From: Zhongshania antarctica
GTDB taxonomy: Bacteria; Pseudomonadota; Gammaproteobacteria; Pseudomonadales; Spongiibacteraceae
DNA: 64,000 bases
Direction: 5' to 3'
Assembly (NCBI RefSeq): GCF_014202945.1
Contig: NZ_JACHHW010000004.1
Coordinates: forward strand, 248,001-312,000
In this document: positions 8,945 to 18,004 of the stretch, piece by piece
How the letters are laid out: each line of letters starts with the position of its first letter
Numbering within the stretch: position 1 is the first letter of the stretch
Program-made: the position numbers and the translations under genes
The notes under the pieces: generated by a model
Database searches by the model: none
Told to the model about the DNA's origin: nothing
What the model saw: only the letters and a program-made list of their open reading frames with translations

Positions 8945-10141
8945 ATGGGGCTGAGAAAAATTCTCGACGATATGGAGCCGCATTTTGAGAAGGGCGGCCG
9001 CTACGAAAAATGGTATGCGCTTTACGAAGCAGCAGATACGATTTTTTATTCACCATCAAGTGTTACTAAGACCAACGCGCATGTCCGTGACGGTGTCGAT
9101 CTAAAGCGGATTATGATTACCGTTTGGTTCTGCGCGTTTCCGGCGATGTTCTACGGTATGTGGAATATTGGCTTTCAAGCCAACCAGATTATGTTGGATT
9201 CTGGCATTGCCGCCGGTGAAGGCTGGCGTCATGTCATGATCTCAATGATGGCGGGATACGATCCTGCCAGCCTCTGGGATAATTTCTGGCACGGCTTTTG
9301 GTATTTCATTCCCGTTTACGCCGTGACATTTGTTGTTGGCGGTTTCTGGGAAGTCTTGTTTGCCATGAAACGCGGACATGAGGTTAACGAAGGCTTCTTT
9401 GTTACTTCAATCCTCTTTGCGCTGATTTGCCCGCCGAGTATTCCTCTGTGGCAGGTTGCCCTCGGTATTAGCTTTGGCGTAGTCATCGCCAAAGAAGTAT
9501 TTGGCGGCACCGGCAAAAACTTCTTAAACCCTGCTCTAGCGGGCCGCGCGTTCCTGTTCTTCGCTTATCCTGCGCAGATGTCTGGCGACGCAGTGTGGAC
9601 GGCAGTTGACGGTTTTACTGGCGCAACGCCACTGTCTGTTGTGGCCAGTGATGGCATGGCGGTTCTGCAAGAAAAAATGACGTGGATGGACGCCTTCTTA
9701 GGCAATATGCACGGGTCCATGGGTGAAGTGTCGGCTTTGGCTATATTCCTCGGTGGCGCAGTGCTGTTGTGGACCGGTATTGCCTCTTGGCGCATCGTGG
9801 TTGGGGTATTGATTGGCATGGTTGGCCTGTCGATGCTGTTTAACTCCATGCAAAGTGACAATTTAATGATGGCAATGCCTTGGCATTGGCATCTGGTATT
9901 GGGTGGTTTTGCCTTTGGCATGATGTTTATGGCGACAGACCCCGTGTCGTCGTCGATGACCAATACCGGTAAGTGGATTTTTGGCGCCTTGATAGGCTGT
10001 ATGGTGGTGTTGATCCGCGTAGTGAACCCGGCTTTCCCCGAGGGCATGATGTTGGCAATTTTGTTCGCTAACTTATTCGCTCCGCTAATCGATCATTTTG
10101 TGGTGCAGGCAAATATCAAGCGGAGGTTGGCACGTGGCTAA
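8945..10141 (+). CDS. nqrB: Na+-translocating NADH:quinone reductase subunit B
   Basis: This is a 398-residue polytopic membrane subunit with about ten hydrophobic segments. It starts [18 protein letters not shown], preceded by a GAGG site in the end of nqrA. The covalent FMN attachment motif TGAT is at residues 225-228, so Thr228 is the expected flavinylation site, equivalent to Thr236 of the Vibrio enzyme. NqrB also carries riboflavin and forms the main sodium channel of the complex. The conserved [20 protein letters not shown] segment and the [13 protein letters not shown] segment near the C-terminus are present. ApbE, encoded later in the same operon, would attach the FMN. Confidence 0.97.
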   Translation: MGLRKILDDMEPHFEKGGRYEKWYALYEAADTIFYSPSSVTKTNAHVRDGVDLKRIMITVWFCAFPAMFYGMWNIGFQANQIMLDSGIAAGEGWRHVMISMMAGYDPASLWDNFWHGFWYFIPVYAVTFVVGGFWEVLFAMKRGHEVNEGFFVTSILFALICPPSIPLWQVALGISFGVVIAKEVFGGTGKNFLNPALAGRAFLFFAYPAQMSGDAVWTAVDGFTGATPLSVVASDGMAVLQEKMTWMDAFLGNMHGSMGEVSALAIFLGGAVLLWTGIASWRIVVGVLIGMVGLSMLFNSMQSDNLMMAMPWHWHLVLGGFAFGMMFMATDPVSSSMTNTGKWIFGALIGCMVVLIRVVNPAFPEGMMLAILFANLFAPLIDHFVVQANIKRRLARG

Positions 10142-10901
10142 TAACGACAGTATTCCAAGAACGCTACTGGTTGCCGTTACCCTGTGTATCGTCTGCGCGC
10201 TGGTTGTTGCCAGTGCAGCCGTTATGCTGAAACCGGCTCAGGTAATCAATAAAGCCCTCGATCGCAAGGCCAATATCTTGGCTGCTGCGGGCTTATTAGT
10301 TCCCGGCGAGAGCGTCGAGGAGCAGTTTAAGCAGGTCACTACCAAAATTGTTGATCTGAATACCGGAAAATTCACCGATGAGATCGCTTTAAAAGGCTTC
10401 GATCAGGCTAAAGTCGCCAAAAATTCAGCGACTTCTATTGCCTTGGGCGAAGACGATTTGGCGAAAATTCGCCGTCGAGAAAACTACGCCATGGTGTATT
10501 TAATCGAGAAAGACGGCCACTTTGATAAAGTGATTTTACCCGTGCGCGGCTATGGTCTGTGGTCAACACTCTACGGTTTTCTTGCTCTGGAAAAAGACCT
10601 TAATACGGTAGCTGGTTTAGGTTTTTACGATCACGGCGAAACCCCTGGTCTCGGTGGTGAAGTCGATAATCCAAAATGGAAAGCGATTTGGCCGGGTAAA
10701 GAAATTTACGATGACGGCGATGTGGCCATTGAGCTGGTAAAAGGCAATGTCGACAGCAGCACACCCAATGCGGATAACAAGGTAGATGCGCTTTCCGGTG
10801 CGACCTTAACCAGTCGCGGTGTCAGCAATTTGTTGCGCTTCTGGATGGGCGAGCTGGGTTATAAATCATTTTTAAGCAACTTGCGTTCAGGGGAGGCATA
10901 A
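10134..10901 (+). CDS. nqrC: Na+-translocating NADH:quinone reductase subunit C
   Basis: NqrC here has 255 residues. The GTG at 10134 is chosen as start: CGGAGG (10121-10126) lies 7 bases upstream, and the resulting [13 protein letters not shown]-terminus matches the family. It overlaps nqrB by 8 bases. One N-terminal membrane helix (about 13-33) anchors a periplasmic FMN domain. The flavinylation motif SGATLTS is at residues 221-227, so Thr224 should carry the covalent [20 protein letters not shown] is the other family hallmark. NqrC passes electrons between membrane-embedded iron and flavin centres of the pump. Confidence 0.96.
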   Translation: MANNDSIPRTLLVAVTLCIVCALVVASAAVMLKPAQVINKALDRKANILAAAGLLVPGESVEEQFKQVTTKIVDLNTGKFTDEIALKGFDQAKVAKNSATSIALGEDDLAKIRRRENYAMVYLIEKDGHFDKVILPVRGYGLWSTLYGFLALEKDLNTVAGLGFYDHGETPGLGGEVDNPKWKAIWPGKEIYDDGDVAIELVKGNVDSSTPNADNKVDALSGATLTSRGVSNLLRFWMGELGYKSFLSNLRSGEA

Positions 10902-10904
10902 GCC

Positions 10905-11570
10905 ATGTCGACAATGAGAGAAGCCCTAACGAAGCCAATTTTACAGAATAACCCCATCGCCTTGCAGATACTGGGTATCTGCTCGGCCTTGGCGGTGACC
11001 TCCAGCCTTAAAGTGACGCTGGTAATGTGTATTTCTGTGACCTTGGTGACGGGCTGTTCAAGCTTCGCGGTATCACTGATCCGCAAACAGATCCCGAACA
11101 GCATCCGAATTATCGTGCAGATGGTGATTATTGCCTCGCTGGTTATCGTGGTCGACCAGCTGCTAAAGGCTTATGCCTTTGCCATCAGCAAGCAGCTGTC
11201 GGTATTTGTTGGTTTGATTATCACCAACTGTATCGTAATGGGCCGCGCTGAAGGCTTCGCGATGAAGAACCCGCCGTTGGCGAGCTTTGTCGATGGCATT
11301 GGTAACGGTCTGGGCTACAGCGTGGTGCTTATTTGCATCGCCGTGGTTCGCGAATTGTTTGGCTCTGGTAAATTACTTGGTTTTGAAATACTGCCGCTGA
11401 TTACCGATGGCGGTTGGTATGTACCAAACGGGCTGCTGTTATTGCCACCAAGTGCCTTCTTCCTGATTGGTATTTTTATCTGGGTATTGCGCTCGGCTAA
11501 ACCAGAACAGGTCGAAAAGGAAGAATTCAAAATTACTAAAAATACCCGCAGCGTTAAGGAGGCCTTTTAA
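10905..11570 (+). CDS. nqrD: Na+-translocating NADH:quinone reductase subunit D
   Basis: NqrD has 221 residues and about six membrane helices, paired with NqrE as an inverted-topology homologue. A GGGAGG site lies a few bases before the ATG. The protein contains [20 protein letters not shown] and the Cys-bearing [18 protein letters not shown] motif (near residues 105-123). In the family this Cys region together with that of NqrE holds an intramembrane iron or Fe-S centre. Its stop codon overlaps the ATG of nqrE (TAATG), so the two are translationally coupled, consistent with their 1:1 pairing. Confidence 0.97.
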   Translation: MSTMREALTKPILQNNPIALQILGICSALAVTSSLKVTLVMCISVTLVTGCSSFAVSLIRKQIPNSIRIIVQMVIIASLVIVVDQLLKAYAFAISKQLSVFVGLIITNCIVMGRAEGFAMKNPPLASFVDGIGNGLGYSVVLICIAVVRELFGSGKLLGFEILPLITDGGWYVPNGLLLLPPSAFFLIGIFIWVLRSAKPEQVEKEEFKITKNTRSVKEAF

Positions 11571-12178
11571 TGGAACACTATATAAGCCTGTTCGTGCGCT
11601 CGGTGTTTATCGAAAACATGGCGCTGGCCTTCTTCCTCGGTATGTGTACTTTTTTGGCGATTTCCAAAAAAATTCAAGCCGCTATCGGTTTGGGTATTGC
11701 GGTTATCGTGGTGATGGCCCTGACCGTTCCGGTCAATAGCCTGATCTACAATCATTTGCTCCGCGAAGGCGCCCTGGCTTGGGCTGGTTATCCCGACGTC
11801 GATTTGAGCTTTCTTGGCTTGTTGAGCTATATCGGTGTTATCGCCGCCATAGTGCAAATCATGGAAATGGTGCTGGACAAGTATGTGCCTGCGCTCTACA
11901 ACGCGCTGGGTGTGTTCCTGCCCTTGATCACGGTTAACTGCGCAATTATGGGCGGCTCGCTGTTCATGGTTGAGCGCGACTATGGCTTTGCCGATTCAGT
12001 AGTATACGGCGCGGGCGCTGGTACTGGCTGGGCACTAGCCATTGTTGCCTTGGCAGGTATCCGCGAAAAACTCAAATACAGCGATGTTCCCGAGGGCCTG
12101 CGCGGTCTGGGTATAACCTTCATCACTGTTGGCTTAATGTCGTTGGGCTTTATGTCCTTCGGCGGTATTGATCTCTAA
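11570..12178 (+). CDS. nqrE: Na+-translocating NADH:quinone reductase subunit E
   Basis: The 202-residue NqrE is a six-helix membrane subunit partnering NqrD. The N-terminus [21 protein letters not shown] is typical. The Cys-containing half-motifs [14 protein letters not shown] (near residue 26) and [12 protein letters not shown] (near residue 121) are the counterparts of the NqrD Cys region and are expected to ligand the intramembrane iron centre. A GGAGG site lies just inside the end of nqrD. The C-terminal [17 protein letters not shown] is conserved. It is part of the nqr operon, with 23 bases to nqrF. Confidence 0.97.
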   Translation: MEHYISLFVRSVFIENMALAFFLGMCTFLAISKKIQAAIGLGIAVIVVMALTVPVNSLIYNHLLREGALAWAGYPDVDLSFLGLLSYIGVIAAIVQIMEMVLDKYVPALYNALGVFLPLITVNCAIMGGSLFMVERDYGFADSVVYGAGAGTGWALAIVALAGIREKLKYSDVPEGLRGLGITFITVGLMSLGFMSFGGIDL

Positions 12179-12201
12179 CCGAGAAGACTGGAGAAGAATT
12201 A

Positions 12202-13425
12202 ATGAATACAGTAGTTATTCTCGGTGTGGGCATGTTTACCGCGATTGTATTGTCGCTGGTGTGCATTATTTTGTTCGCACGCTCGCGCCTTGTGAGCAGC
12301 GGCAATGTCACCATCGAGATCAATGGCGAAAAAACCATTACCGTGCCAGCAGGCGATAAATTATTAAACACTTTATCTGGTCAAGGCGTGTTCCTGGCGT
12401 CGGCCTGTGGTGGTGGCGGCAGCTGCGCCCAGTGTAAGTGTATTGTTAGCGAAGGTGGTGGCTCGATGCTTGCCACTGAAGAAGCGCATTTTAGTCCTCG
12501 CGAAGCTCGTGAAGGCTGGCGTTTGTCTTGCCAGACGCCAGTTAAGCAGGACATGAAAATTGAAGTGCCAGAAGACGTCTTTGGCGTTAAACAATGGGAG
12601 TGTACTGTCGAGTCCAACCCCAATGTGGCAACCTTCATTAAAGAACTAACCCTGAAATTGCCTGAAGGCGAAAACGTCAACTTCCGGGCTGGCGGTTACG
12701 TGCAGCTGGAATGCCCGCCGCACCACGTTAAGTATTCGGATTTTGATATTCCGGCCGAGTACAAAGGCGACTGGGAGCGTTTCGGCTTCTTAAATGTTGA
12801 GTCGAAAGTGGAAGAGACGGTCATTCGTGCTTATTCCATGGCGAATTATCCAGAAGAGCGGGGCGTCGTTAAGTTCAATATCCGCGCCGCGACGCCACCG
12901 CCAAACAATCTGTCTTTAACACCTGGTCAGATGTCATCTTGGGTGTTTAGTCTTAAGCCTGGCGATAAGGTTAAGGTTTACGGTCCCTTTGGTGAGTTCT
13001 TTGCTAAAGACACCGACGCTGAAATGGTCTTTGTTGGCGGTGGTGCCGGTATGGCGCCCATGCGTTCGCATATTTTTGACCAGCTGATGCGTTTGAAGAG
13101 CAAACGTAAAATCACGTTCTGGTACGGCGCTCGTTCTATGCGTGAAGCCTTCTACGTGGAAGAGTACGATAAGCTGGCGGCTGAAAATGAGAATTTTGAG
13201 TGGCATTTGGCGCTCTCTGACCCTCAGCCCGAAGATAATTGGACTGGCATGACGGGCTTTATCCATCAGGTATTGTTTGAAAATTACCTGAAAGATCACC
13301 AAGCACCGGAAGACTGTGAGTTCTATATGTGTGGGCCGCCGATGATGAACTCGGCTGTTGTCAAAATGTTGGAAGACCTCGGTGTTGAACAAGACAATAT
13401 ACTTCTCGATGACTTCGGTGGGTAA
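12202..13425 (+). CDS. nqrF: Na+-translocating NADH:quinone reductase subunit F (NADH-oxidising)
   Basis: This 407-residue subunit is where NADH electrons enter the pump. Residues 4-26 form the N-terminal membrane anchor. A plant-type 2Fe-2S domain carries Cys69, Cys75, Cys78 and Cys110 ([12 protein letters not shown], later RLSCQTP). The FAD domain includes RAYSMANYP, where RxYS binds the flavin phosphate, and the NAD domain includes [19 protein letters not shown] and [11 protein letters not shown]. The C-terminal IDDFGG-like end reads LLDDFGG. Electrons go NADH to FAD to 2Fe-2S and on to the NqrD/E and NqrC centres. The end of the gene overlaps the chosen apbE start by 17 bases. Confidence 0.97.
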   Translation: MNTVVILGVGMFTAIVLSLVCIILFARSRLVSSGNVTIEINGEKTITVPAGDKLLNTLSGQGVFLASACGGGGSCAQCKCIVSEGGGSMLATEEAHFSPREAREGWRLSCQTPVKQDMKIEVPEDVFGVKQWECTVESNPNVATFIKELTLKLPEGENVNFRAGGYVQLECPPHHVKYSDFDIPAEYKGDWERFGFLNVESKVEETVIRAYSMANYPEERGVVKFNIRAATPPPNNLSLTPGQMSSWVFSLKPGDKVKVYGPFGEFFAKDTDAEMVFVGGGAGMAPMRSHIFDQLMRLKSKRKITFWYGARSMREAFYVEEYDKLAAENENFEWHLALSDPQPEDNWTGMTGFIHQVLFENYLKDHQAPEDCEFYMCGPPMMNSAVVKMLEDLGVEQDNILLDDFGG

Positions 13426-14446
13426 TTTGCCGCGCAACACAATAAAAGCAGCCTTCGCGCTGCTTTTATTGTTTTTGGCTGCCTGTTCTGCAAAGCAAGC
13501 GCCATATTTGCAAATTAGTGGCAGTACCATGGGTACCACCTACCACATTACCTTGCGTCAACCGGGTGATGAGTGGACTGACGCCGCGCTCAAAGAAGCT
13601 TTAGATCTGCGTCTACAGGCTTTTAACCAGCTTGCGTCAACGTATATTCCCGATTCAGAGTTGAATCGCTTGAACAGCGCGCCGGTTGGAGCGGGGCATG
13701 CAGTTATGCCTATGCTGTTTGATATTTTGCTATTGGCGACAGAGGTCAGTTGGCTGAGTAATGGCGCTTTTGATGTCACCGTTGGGCCGCTAGTGGATTT
13801 ATGGGGTTTTGGCCCAGTAAAGCACGATGGTAAGCCCAATGATGAAGCGGTGAATAAGGCGTTGGCGCAGGTTGGTTTTGACCAGATTGAATTAGACCTG
13901 CTTGATAAAAAAGTCCTTAAACATCGTGAGTTACACATCGATTTGTCTGCGATCGCCAAAGGTTACGGTGTAGACGTGGTTGCACTGTGGCTAGAGTCCC
14001 TAGGCACTAGCGATTATTTGGTCGAGATCGGCGGTGAGATGCGTGTAGCGGGACTAAGTCCCCGGGGTGATCAGTGGCGTATTGGGGTAGAAAACCCCGA
14101 TGTGGAAAATTCTGATACCATTCCCATACGCTTAGGTAATATCGGCGTGGCTACCTCGGGTGATTATCGCAATTACTTTGAGGAAGAGGGGGTTCGTTAC
14201 TCTCACACCATCGACCCCAATACCGGACGGCCAATCACTCATAATTTGGCCTCGGTGACGGTGCTGGACCCGTCTTGTGCCTTTGCCGATGCCATGGCAA
14301 CGGCCTTTTCGGTGATGGGCGGTGACAAAGCCCTAAAATTAGCGGAACAATTGCAAATTCCGATTTATCTTATTGAAAAGAGCGAAGCGGGTTTTGTACG
14401 CCGCTACAGCTCTACATTTGCCCCTTATTTGGAGCAGGAGAAGTAA
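13409..14446 (+). CDS. apbE: FAD:protein FMN transferase ApbE (lipoprotein)
   Basis: The 345-residue ApbE transfers FMN from FAD to the Thr residues of NqrB and NqrC. The ATG at 13409 gives a lipoprotein signal peptide: basic N-region, then [10 protein letters not shown] with the lipidated Cys at residue 26. The domain opens with [14 protein letters not shown] and continues with [33 protein letters not shown] (flavin/Mg site), VEIGGEMR and [12 protein letters not shown], the usual ApbE order. There is no strong ribosome site, and the start lies inside nqrF, so translational coupling is likely. A terminator-like hairpin (13439-13472) falls within the signal-peptide codons, downstream of this start. 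Confidence 0.95.
   Translation: MTSVGNLPRNTIKAAFALLLLFLAACSAKQAPYLQISGSTMGTTYHITLRQPGDEWTDAALKEALDLRLQAFNQLASTYIPDSELNRLNSAPVGAGHAVMPMLFDILLLATEVSWLSNGAFDVTVGPLVDLWGFGPVKHDGKPNDEAVNKALAQVGFDQIELDLLDKKVLKHRELHIDLSAIAKGYGVDVVALWLESLGTSDYLVEIGGEMRVAGLSPRGDQWRIGVENPDVENSDTIPIRLGNIGVATSGDYRNYFEEEGVRYSHTIDPNTGRPITHNLASVTVLDPSCAFADAMATAFSVMGGDKALKLAEQLQIPIYLIEKSEAGFVRRYSSTFAPYLEQEK
13439..13476 (+). terminator. Terminator-like hairpin inside the start of apbE
   Basis: Bases 13439-13452 pair perfectly with 13459-13472 (14 pairs, 6-base loop). The core GCAGC/GCTGC is next to the loop and the distal part reads TTTTATTGTTTTT. This is the shape of an intrinsic terminator, placed 13 bases after the nqrF stop codon, yet it lies within the codons for the apbE signal peptide. 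Whether it terminates, attenuates or merely reflects hydrophobic Leu/Phe/Ala codon usage cannot be settled by reading. Confidence 0.5.
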
Positions 14447-14447
14447 T

Positions 14448-14687
14448 ATGGCGACGGTATTCGCTGCGTTTTTTGTGATGTTACTGATTGTTGGCGCAAT
14501 GTCGATTGGCGTACTGATGGGGCGCAAGCCCATTGCCGGCTCTTGCGGCGGCGTTGGCGCGGCCCTTAGTGAACCCGATTATATCTGTGATTTGTGCGGT
14601 AATGACCCGAAGAAATGCACCGAGGAAAACGATGCAGCAGCGGCTGCACGTAATAAATCGAGCACGACGTTTTACGACGCTAGTTAA
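14448..14687 (+). CDS. nqrM: Na+-NQR maturation protein NqrM
   Basis: NqrM is a small 79-residue protein. One N-terminal membrane helix (about 4-24) is followed by a Cys-rich tail with Cys33, Cys47, Cys50 and Cys57 (GSCGG, YICDLCGNDPKKC), the DUF539 signature. In Vibrio, NqrM is needed to build the NqrD/NqrE iron centre, probably by delivering iron through these cysteines. AGGAG lies 8 bases before the ATG, which is 1 base after the apbE stop. With it the window holds every known gene for a working Na+-NQR. Confidence 0.93.
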   Translation: MATVFAAFFVMLLIVGAMSIGVLMGRKPIAGSCGGVGAALSEPDYICDLCGNDPKKCTEENDAAAAARNKSSTTFYDAS

Positions 14688-14698
14688 AATTGCTAAAT

Positions 14699-14793
14699 GC
14701 TTGACGGGAGACGATAGACGCTAAGCAAAGACAAGCGCTCGCCTTTGAACAGTGAGCGTAGCGAATAAATGCGTCTCCCGTCTCCCATCAAGC
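14699..14793. repeat. Intergenic inverted repeat, GGGAGACG family, copy 1
   Basis: The left arm 14699-14721 and the right arm 14771-14793 are inverted repeats agreeing at 20 of 23 positions, with a 49-base centre. The arm core is GGGAGACGNNAGACGC. The right arm reads GCGTCTCCCGTCTCCCAT, which matches 17 of 18 bases of the repeat at 61629-61646. It sits between the convergent nqrM and DAHP synthase genes, and its right end overlaps the stop codon of the latter. It may be a REP/MITE-like element that also acts as a terminator. Confidence 0.6.
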
Positions 14794-15897
14794 GTTCTGC
14801 CAAACCCCGACTCGCTCCAAATAAGCCTTCCTCGCAATCTCCATGTCTTTCAAAAATGGCTCTAGCTCATTAAGCGTTAGCGCTTGAGGTCCGTCGACTA
14901 GGGCTTTTGTTGGGGCTGGGTGAAAATCGACCAATACCATATTGGCGCCCGCTAATACCCCTTGGGCGGTGGCGTGACACAGTTCTAAAACCCCGTCGGG
15001 CGCGACATCGCGACTGCCCACGGAGTGGGAGGGGTCGATACACACGGGCATTCTGGTTAGGCGTTTAACGGTTGGCACCTGCGCGAAATCCACCATATTG
15101 CGGTGGGGCGCGCCGAATTCACTTTTCATTCCTCGCAGGCAAAAAATTACCTGGCTATTGCCTTCGCTGGCTAAATATTCTGCGGCGTTTAAAGATTCAT
15201 TGAGGGTGATGCCAAAGCCACGCTTTAGTAGGGCGGGGTAGTCGTTCTGTTTGCCAATGGCTTTGAGGAGTTCAAAATTCTGGGTGTTGCGAGTACCAAT
15301 TTGCATGATCACGCCGCAGGGGCGACCGGCGTCGACGAGGGCTTGGTCAATTTCCTGCATATGACTTTCGTGGGTGACTTCCATGGCGATCACTTTAATG
15401 CCGTATTTCCCAGCCAAATCAAATACCCAGGGCAGGCAGTCTTTGCCGTGGCCCTGAAAAGCATAGGGATTGGTACGGGGTTTGTAGGCGCCCATGCGGG
15501 TGCAATTCAGGCCGTTGGCCTGCAGGGCGCGGAGCATTTCTTCGACGTGTTTGGGATTATCTACTGCGCACAGCCCGGCAAAGATGTGTAGCGACTCTTG
15601 ATCAAAAGCTAAACCCTGATAATGGAAACCGCTGCGTCCGCCTTTGGCCTTATGGCGGCCGAGAATGCGGTATTCCTCTGAGATCCGAATGACTTTTTCC
15701 ACCGCGGGTAGGCTTTCAATCTCCTCAATATCCAACGCGTGAGTGTCGCCGAGCAAATAAATTTCTCTGAGGCTTTGTAGCTGGCCGCTGACCTCATGTT
15801 GTTTGATCTTTACCCCGGATAACTGCTGGAGATGGCTCATGGTTTTCTTAAAGGCTGGGTCTGACTCCTGAATATTAGGGTGTAGTATCAGTAACAT
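14788..15897 (-). CDS. 3-deoxy-7-phosphoheptulonate (DAHP) synthase, AroG/KDSA-like type
   Basis: This 369-residue enzyme condenses PEP and erythrose-4-phosphate at the first step of the shikimate pathway. The ATG at 15897 is chosen over in-frame codons further upstream because AAGGGGA lies just before it. An N-terminal 100-residue ferredoxin-like region (MLLILHPNIQESDPAFKKTM) precedes the TIM-barrel, as in the Bacillus/Thermotoga-type DAHP synthases. Barrel motifs visible are GAYKPRTNPYAFQG, IGTRNTQNFELL, CLRGMKSEFGAPHRN and MPVCIDPSHSVGSRD. The N-terminal domain could serve in allosteric control. It is divergent from lolC. The paralogue name cannot be fixed from sequence. Confidence 0.88.
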   Translation of the reverse strand: MLLILHPNIQESDPAFKKTMSHLQQLSGVKIKQHEVSGQLQSLREIYLLGDTHALDIEEIESLPAVEKVIRISEEYRILGRHKAKGGRSGFHYQGLAFDQESLHIFAGLCAVDNPKHVEEMLRALQANGLNCTRMGAYKPRTNPYAFQGHGKDCLPWVFDLAGKYGIKVIAMEVTHESHMQEIDQALVDAGRPCGVIMQIGTRNTQNFELLKAIGKQNDYPALLKRGFGITLNESLNAAEYLASEGNSQVIFCLRGMKSEFGAPHRNMVDFAQVPTVKRLTRMPVCIDPSHSVGSRDVAPDGVLELCHATAQGVLAGANMVLVDFHPAPTKALVDGPQALTLNELEPFLKDMEIARKAYLERVGVWQNA

Positions 15898-16034
15898 GTA
15901 TATCCCCTTGAGCGAATGCTTTTGCGTTAACGGCTGAAAAGGCGCATAAATTGCGCAAATATCTTTTCTCATAAATCCCGCATGCAATGATAGTATAGGT
16001 GCTGATTTACGATCTGGATTGCGATTAATTTCCT

Positions 16035-17285
16035 ATGGCTGTGCCCTTATATTTACGGATTGGTATTCGGTATTTTCGACGTGCATCGGGAAATGACCGT
16101 TTTCTGTCGCTAGTCTCGTGGTTTTCACTGCTGGGTATGTTAATTGGCGTTGTCTCATTGATTGTTGTGATGTCAGTGATGAACGGCTTTGAGCGCGAAT
16201 TGCAGCAGCGAGTCCTATCTGTCGTCCCCCACGGTTATATTGAAGGCCCTCAGCGCCGTTTAGCTGGCTGGCAGGCTTACGCGAATTCGCTGGCCGATGA
16301 TCCCCAGGTAAGCGGGGTTGCTCCCTATGTTGGGGGTAAGGCGATGCTGGCGGTCTTTAAACGTTTGCGCGGTGTGTCCTTGTACGGCATCGATCCTGAG
16401 CAAGAGCGCGGGGTGTCCTCGGTGGCAGAGCACATGATTGCCGGTGCTTACCTCAGCGATGATGGCAGCGGCCAGTATCAGATTATTATTGGCGATATTC
16501 TCGCGCGGCAGCTGGGGGTGAATATTGGTGATGGTCTGACCGTTATTTTGCCCAAAGTGACCGTGACACCGTTTGGTCTATACCCCCGCGAAAAAGAGTT
16601 TACGGTCAGTGGGGTATTTAGCGCGGGGGCGCAGCTTGACGCAACGAGTGCGTTTATCCATATTCGCGACGCACAGCGGCTTTACCAGCTCGGCGACGAT
16701 GTTGAGGGCTTGCGCCTGCAATTAACTGATATGTTTGCGGCGCCGCAATTGCTGCCAGTGCTCGCTGCTCAGTTGCCAGAAGGCAGTCTCGCCGTAAGCT
16801 GGAGCGACAGTCAGGGCAGCCTATTTCAGGCCGTAAAAATGGAAAAGCAAATGGTGCGCCTGCTGCTGCTGTTTATTGTGTTGATTGCCGCCTTTAATAT
16901 TGTTTCCATTTTGAGTATGGCGGTGTCTGCTAAGCGGGGCTCAATTGCGGTGCTGCGCACTATGGGCAGTACGCCGGGTTCAATCATGGCTATTTTTATT
17001 GTTTACGGTATGGCGACGGGTTTGATTGGCCTTGGTCTTGGCTTGCTCATCGGTGTGCCTCTCGCGCAAAATGTCGGCGGTGTTGTGGCGTTTATCGAGC
17101 AATTAAGCGGGATGCAACTCTTTAATCCGCAAGTTTATTTTATTACTCATCTTCCCTCCCATTTACAGTGGTCAGACGTGGCGGTTGTCAGTGGCTTTGC
17201 TTTACTGCTCAGTTTATTGGCGACGCTATATCCGGCCTGGCAGGCTTCGCGAGTGCAACCCGCTGAAGCTCTGCGTTATGAATAA
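16035..17285 (+). CDS. lolC: Lipoprotein-releasing ABC permease LolC
   Basis: This 416-residue inner-membrane permease has one N-terminal helix (about 25-48), a large periplasmic MacB-like domain (about 49-270) and three C-terminal helices. The N-terminal [32 protein letters not shown] and the C-terminal [19 protein letters not shown] are hallmarks of LolC/LolE/FtsX permeases. With LolD and LolE it extracts lipoproteins from the inner membrane and hands them to LolA. It is the first gene of a lolCDE operon, with 8 bases to lolD. LolC rather than LolE is assigned from order in the operon and Pseudomonas-like context. Confidence 0.9.
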   Translation: MAVPLYLRIGIRYFRRASGNDRFLSLVSWFSLLGMLIGVVSLIVVMSVMNGFERELQQRVLSVVPHGYIEGPQRRLAGWQAYANSLADDPQVSGVAPYVGGKAMLAVFKRLRGVSLYGIDPEQERGVSSVAEHMIAGAYLSDDGSGQYQIIIGDILARQLGVNIGDGLTVILPKVTVTPFGLYPREKEFTVSGVFSAGAQLDATSAFIHIRDAQRLYQLGDDVEGLRLQLTDMFAAPQLLPVLAAQLPEGSLAVSWSDSQGSLFQAVKMEKQMVRLLLLFIVLIAAFNIVSILSMAVSAKRGSIAVLRTMGSTPGSIMAIFIVYGMATGLIGLGLGLLIGVPLAQNVGGVVAFIEQLSGMQLFNPQVYFITHLPSHLQWSDVAVVSGFALLLSLLATLYPAWQASRVQPAEALRYE

Positions 17286-17293
17286 CGAGTACG

Positions 17294-18004
17294 GTGTCTA
17301 TGTCTAATCTCAGTGTCCCGGCAGATTCAGTGCTTGCCTGCCGTGATCTACATAAGTTTTTTGTTCAGGGGCCAGAGCAGCTCACTATACTGAATGATAT
17401 AAACCTCGATATTGGTCGTGGCGAGCGAATTGCGATTGTTGGTCCCTCGGGTGCAGGTAAGACCACCTTGCTGCATATGCTTGGCGGACTAGATACCCCC
17501 TCAGAAGGTAGCGTGCTGGTTAGCGGCAAAGATATTGCAAAAATGAACGACCGAGATCGCAGCCGGTTGCGCAACCGAGAGTTGGGTTTTGTATACCAGT
17601 TTCATCATTTGCTTGCCGAGTTCTCTGCGCTGGAAAATGCGGCGATGCCCTTGCTCATTGGCGGTGAGAAACGTGCGGTGGCGTTTGCTCGCAGCCGCGA
17701 GTTGCTGGAGCGGGTGGGTTTGGGCCATCGTTTAGAACACCGCCCCGCGCAATTGTCTGGCGGTGAGCGGCAGCGGGTCGCCATTGCCCGCGCATTGGCG
17801 AATAGTCCCGCCTGTGTGTTATTGGATGAACCCACAGGCAATTTAGACGGCGACACGGCAGAATCTGTGCAGGCGCTGTTGCTCGAATTAAATCGCGAGC
17901 TGCAAACCAGCTTGGTGATTGTTACACACGATATGCGGCTTGCTCGGCGGATGGACCGGGTGCTTAGTCTCGCCGATGGCCAATTGCAGGAGTCTGTGGC
18001 CTGA
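17294..18004 (+). CDS. lolD: Lipoprotein-releasing ABC ATPase LolD
   Basis: LolD is a 236-residue ATPase that powers lipoprotein release by LolC/LolE. Walker A is [11 protein letters not shown] (near residues 53-63), the ABC signature is [15 protein letters not shown], and Walker B is [14 protein letters not shown]. The family-typical [22 protein letters not shown]-loop region is present. The start may be GTG at 17294 or ATG at 17300; a GAG lies 4 bases upstream of the GTG and neither site is strong. Its TGA overlaps the start of lolE (18004) by one base, giving translational coupling. Confidence 0.95.
   Translation: MSMSNLSVPADSVLACRDLHKFFVQGPEQLTILNDINLDIGRGERIAIVGPSGAGKTTLLHMLGGLDTPSEGSVLVSGKDIAKMNDRDRSRLRNRELGFVYQFHHLLAEFSALENAAMPLLIGGEKRAVAFARSRELLERVGLGHRLEHRPAQLSGGERQRVAIARALANSPACVLLDEPTGNLDGDTAESVQALLLELNRELQTSLVIVTHDMRLARRMDRVLSLADGQLQESVA

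Noticed and set aside
9565-10047. 160-residue minus-strand reading frame inside nqrB
   Set aside because: Shadow of the nqrB coding strand. It has no ribosome site, and composition follows the codon bias of the real gene.
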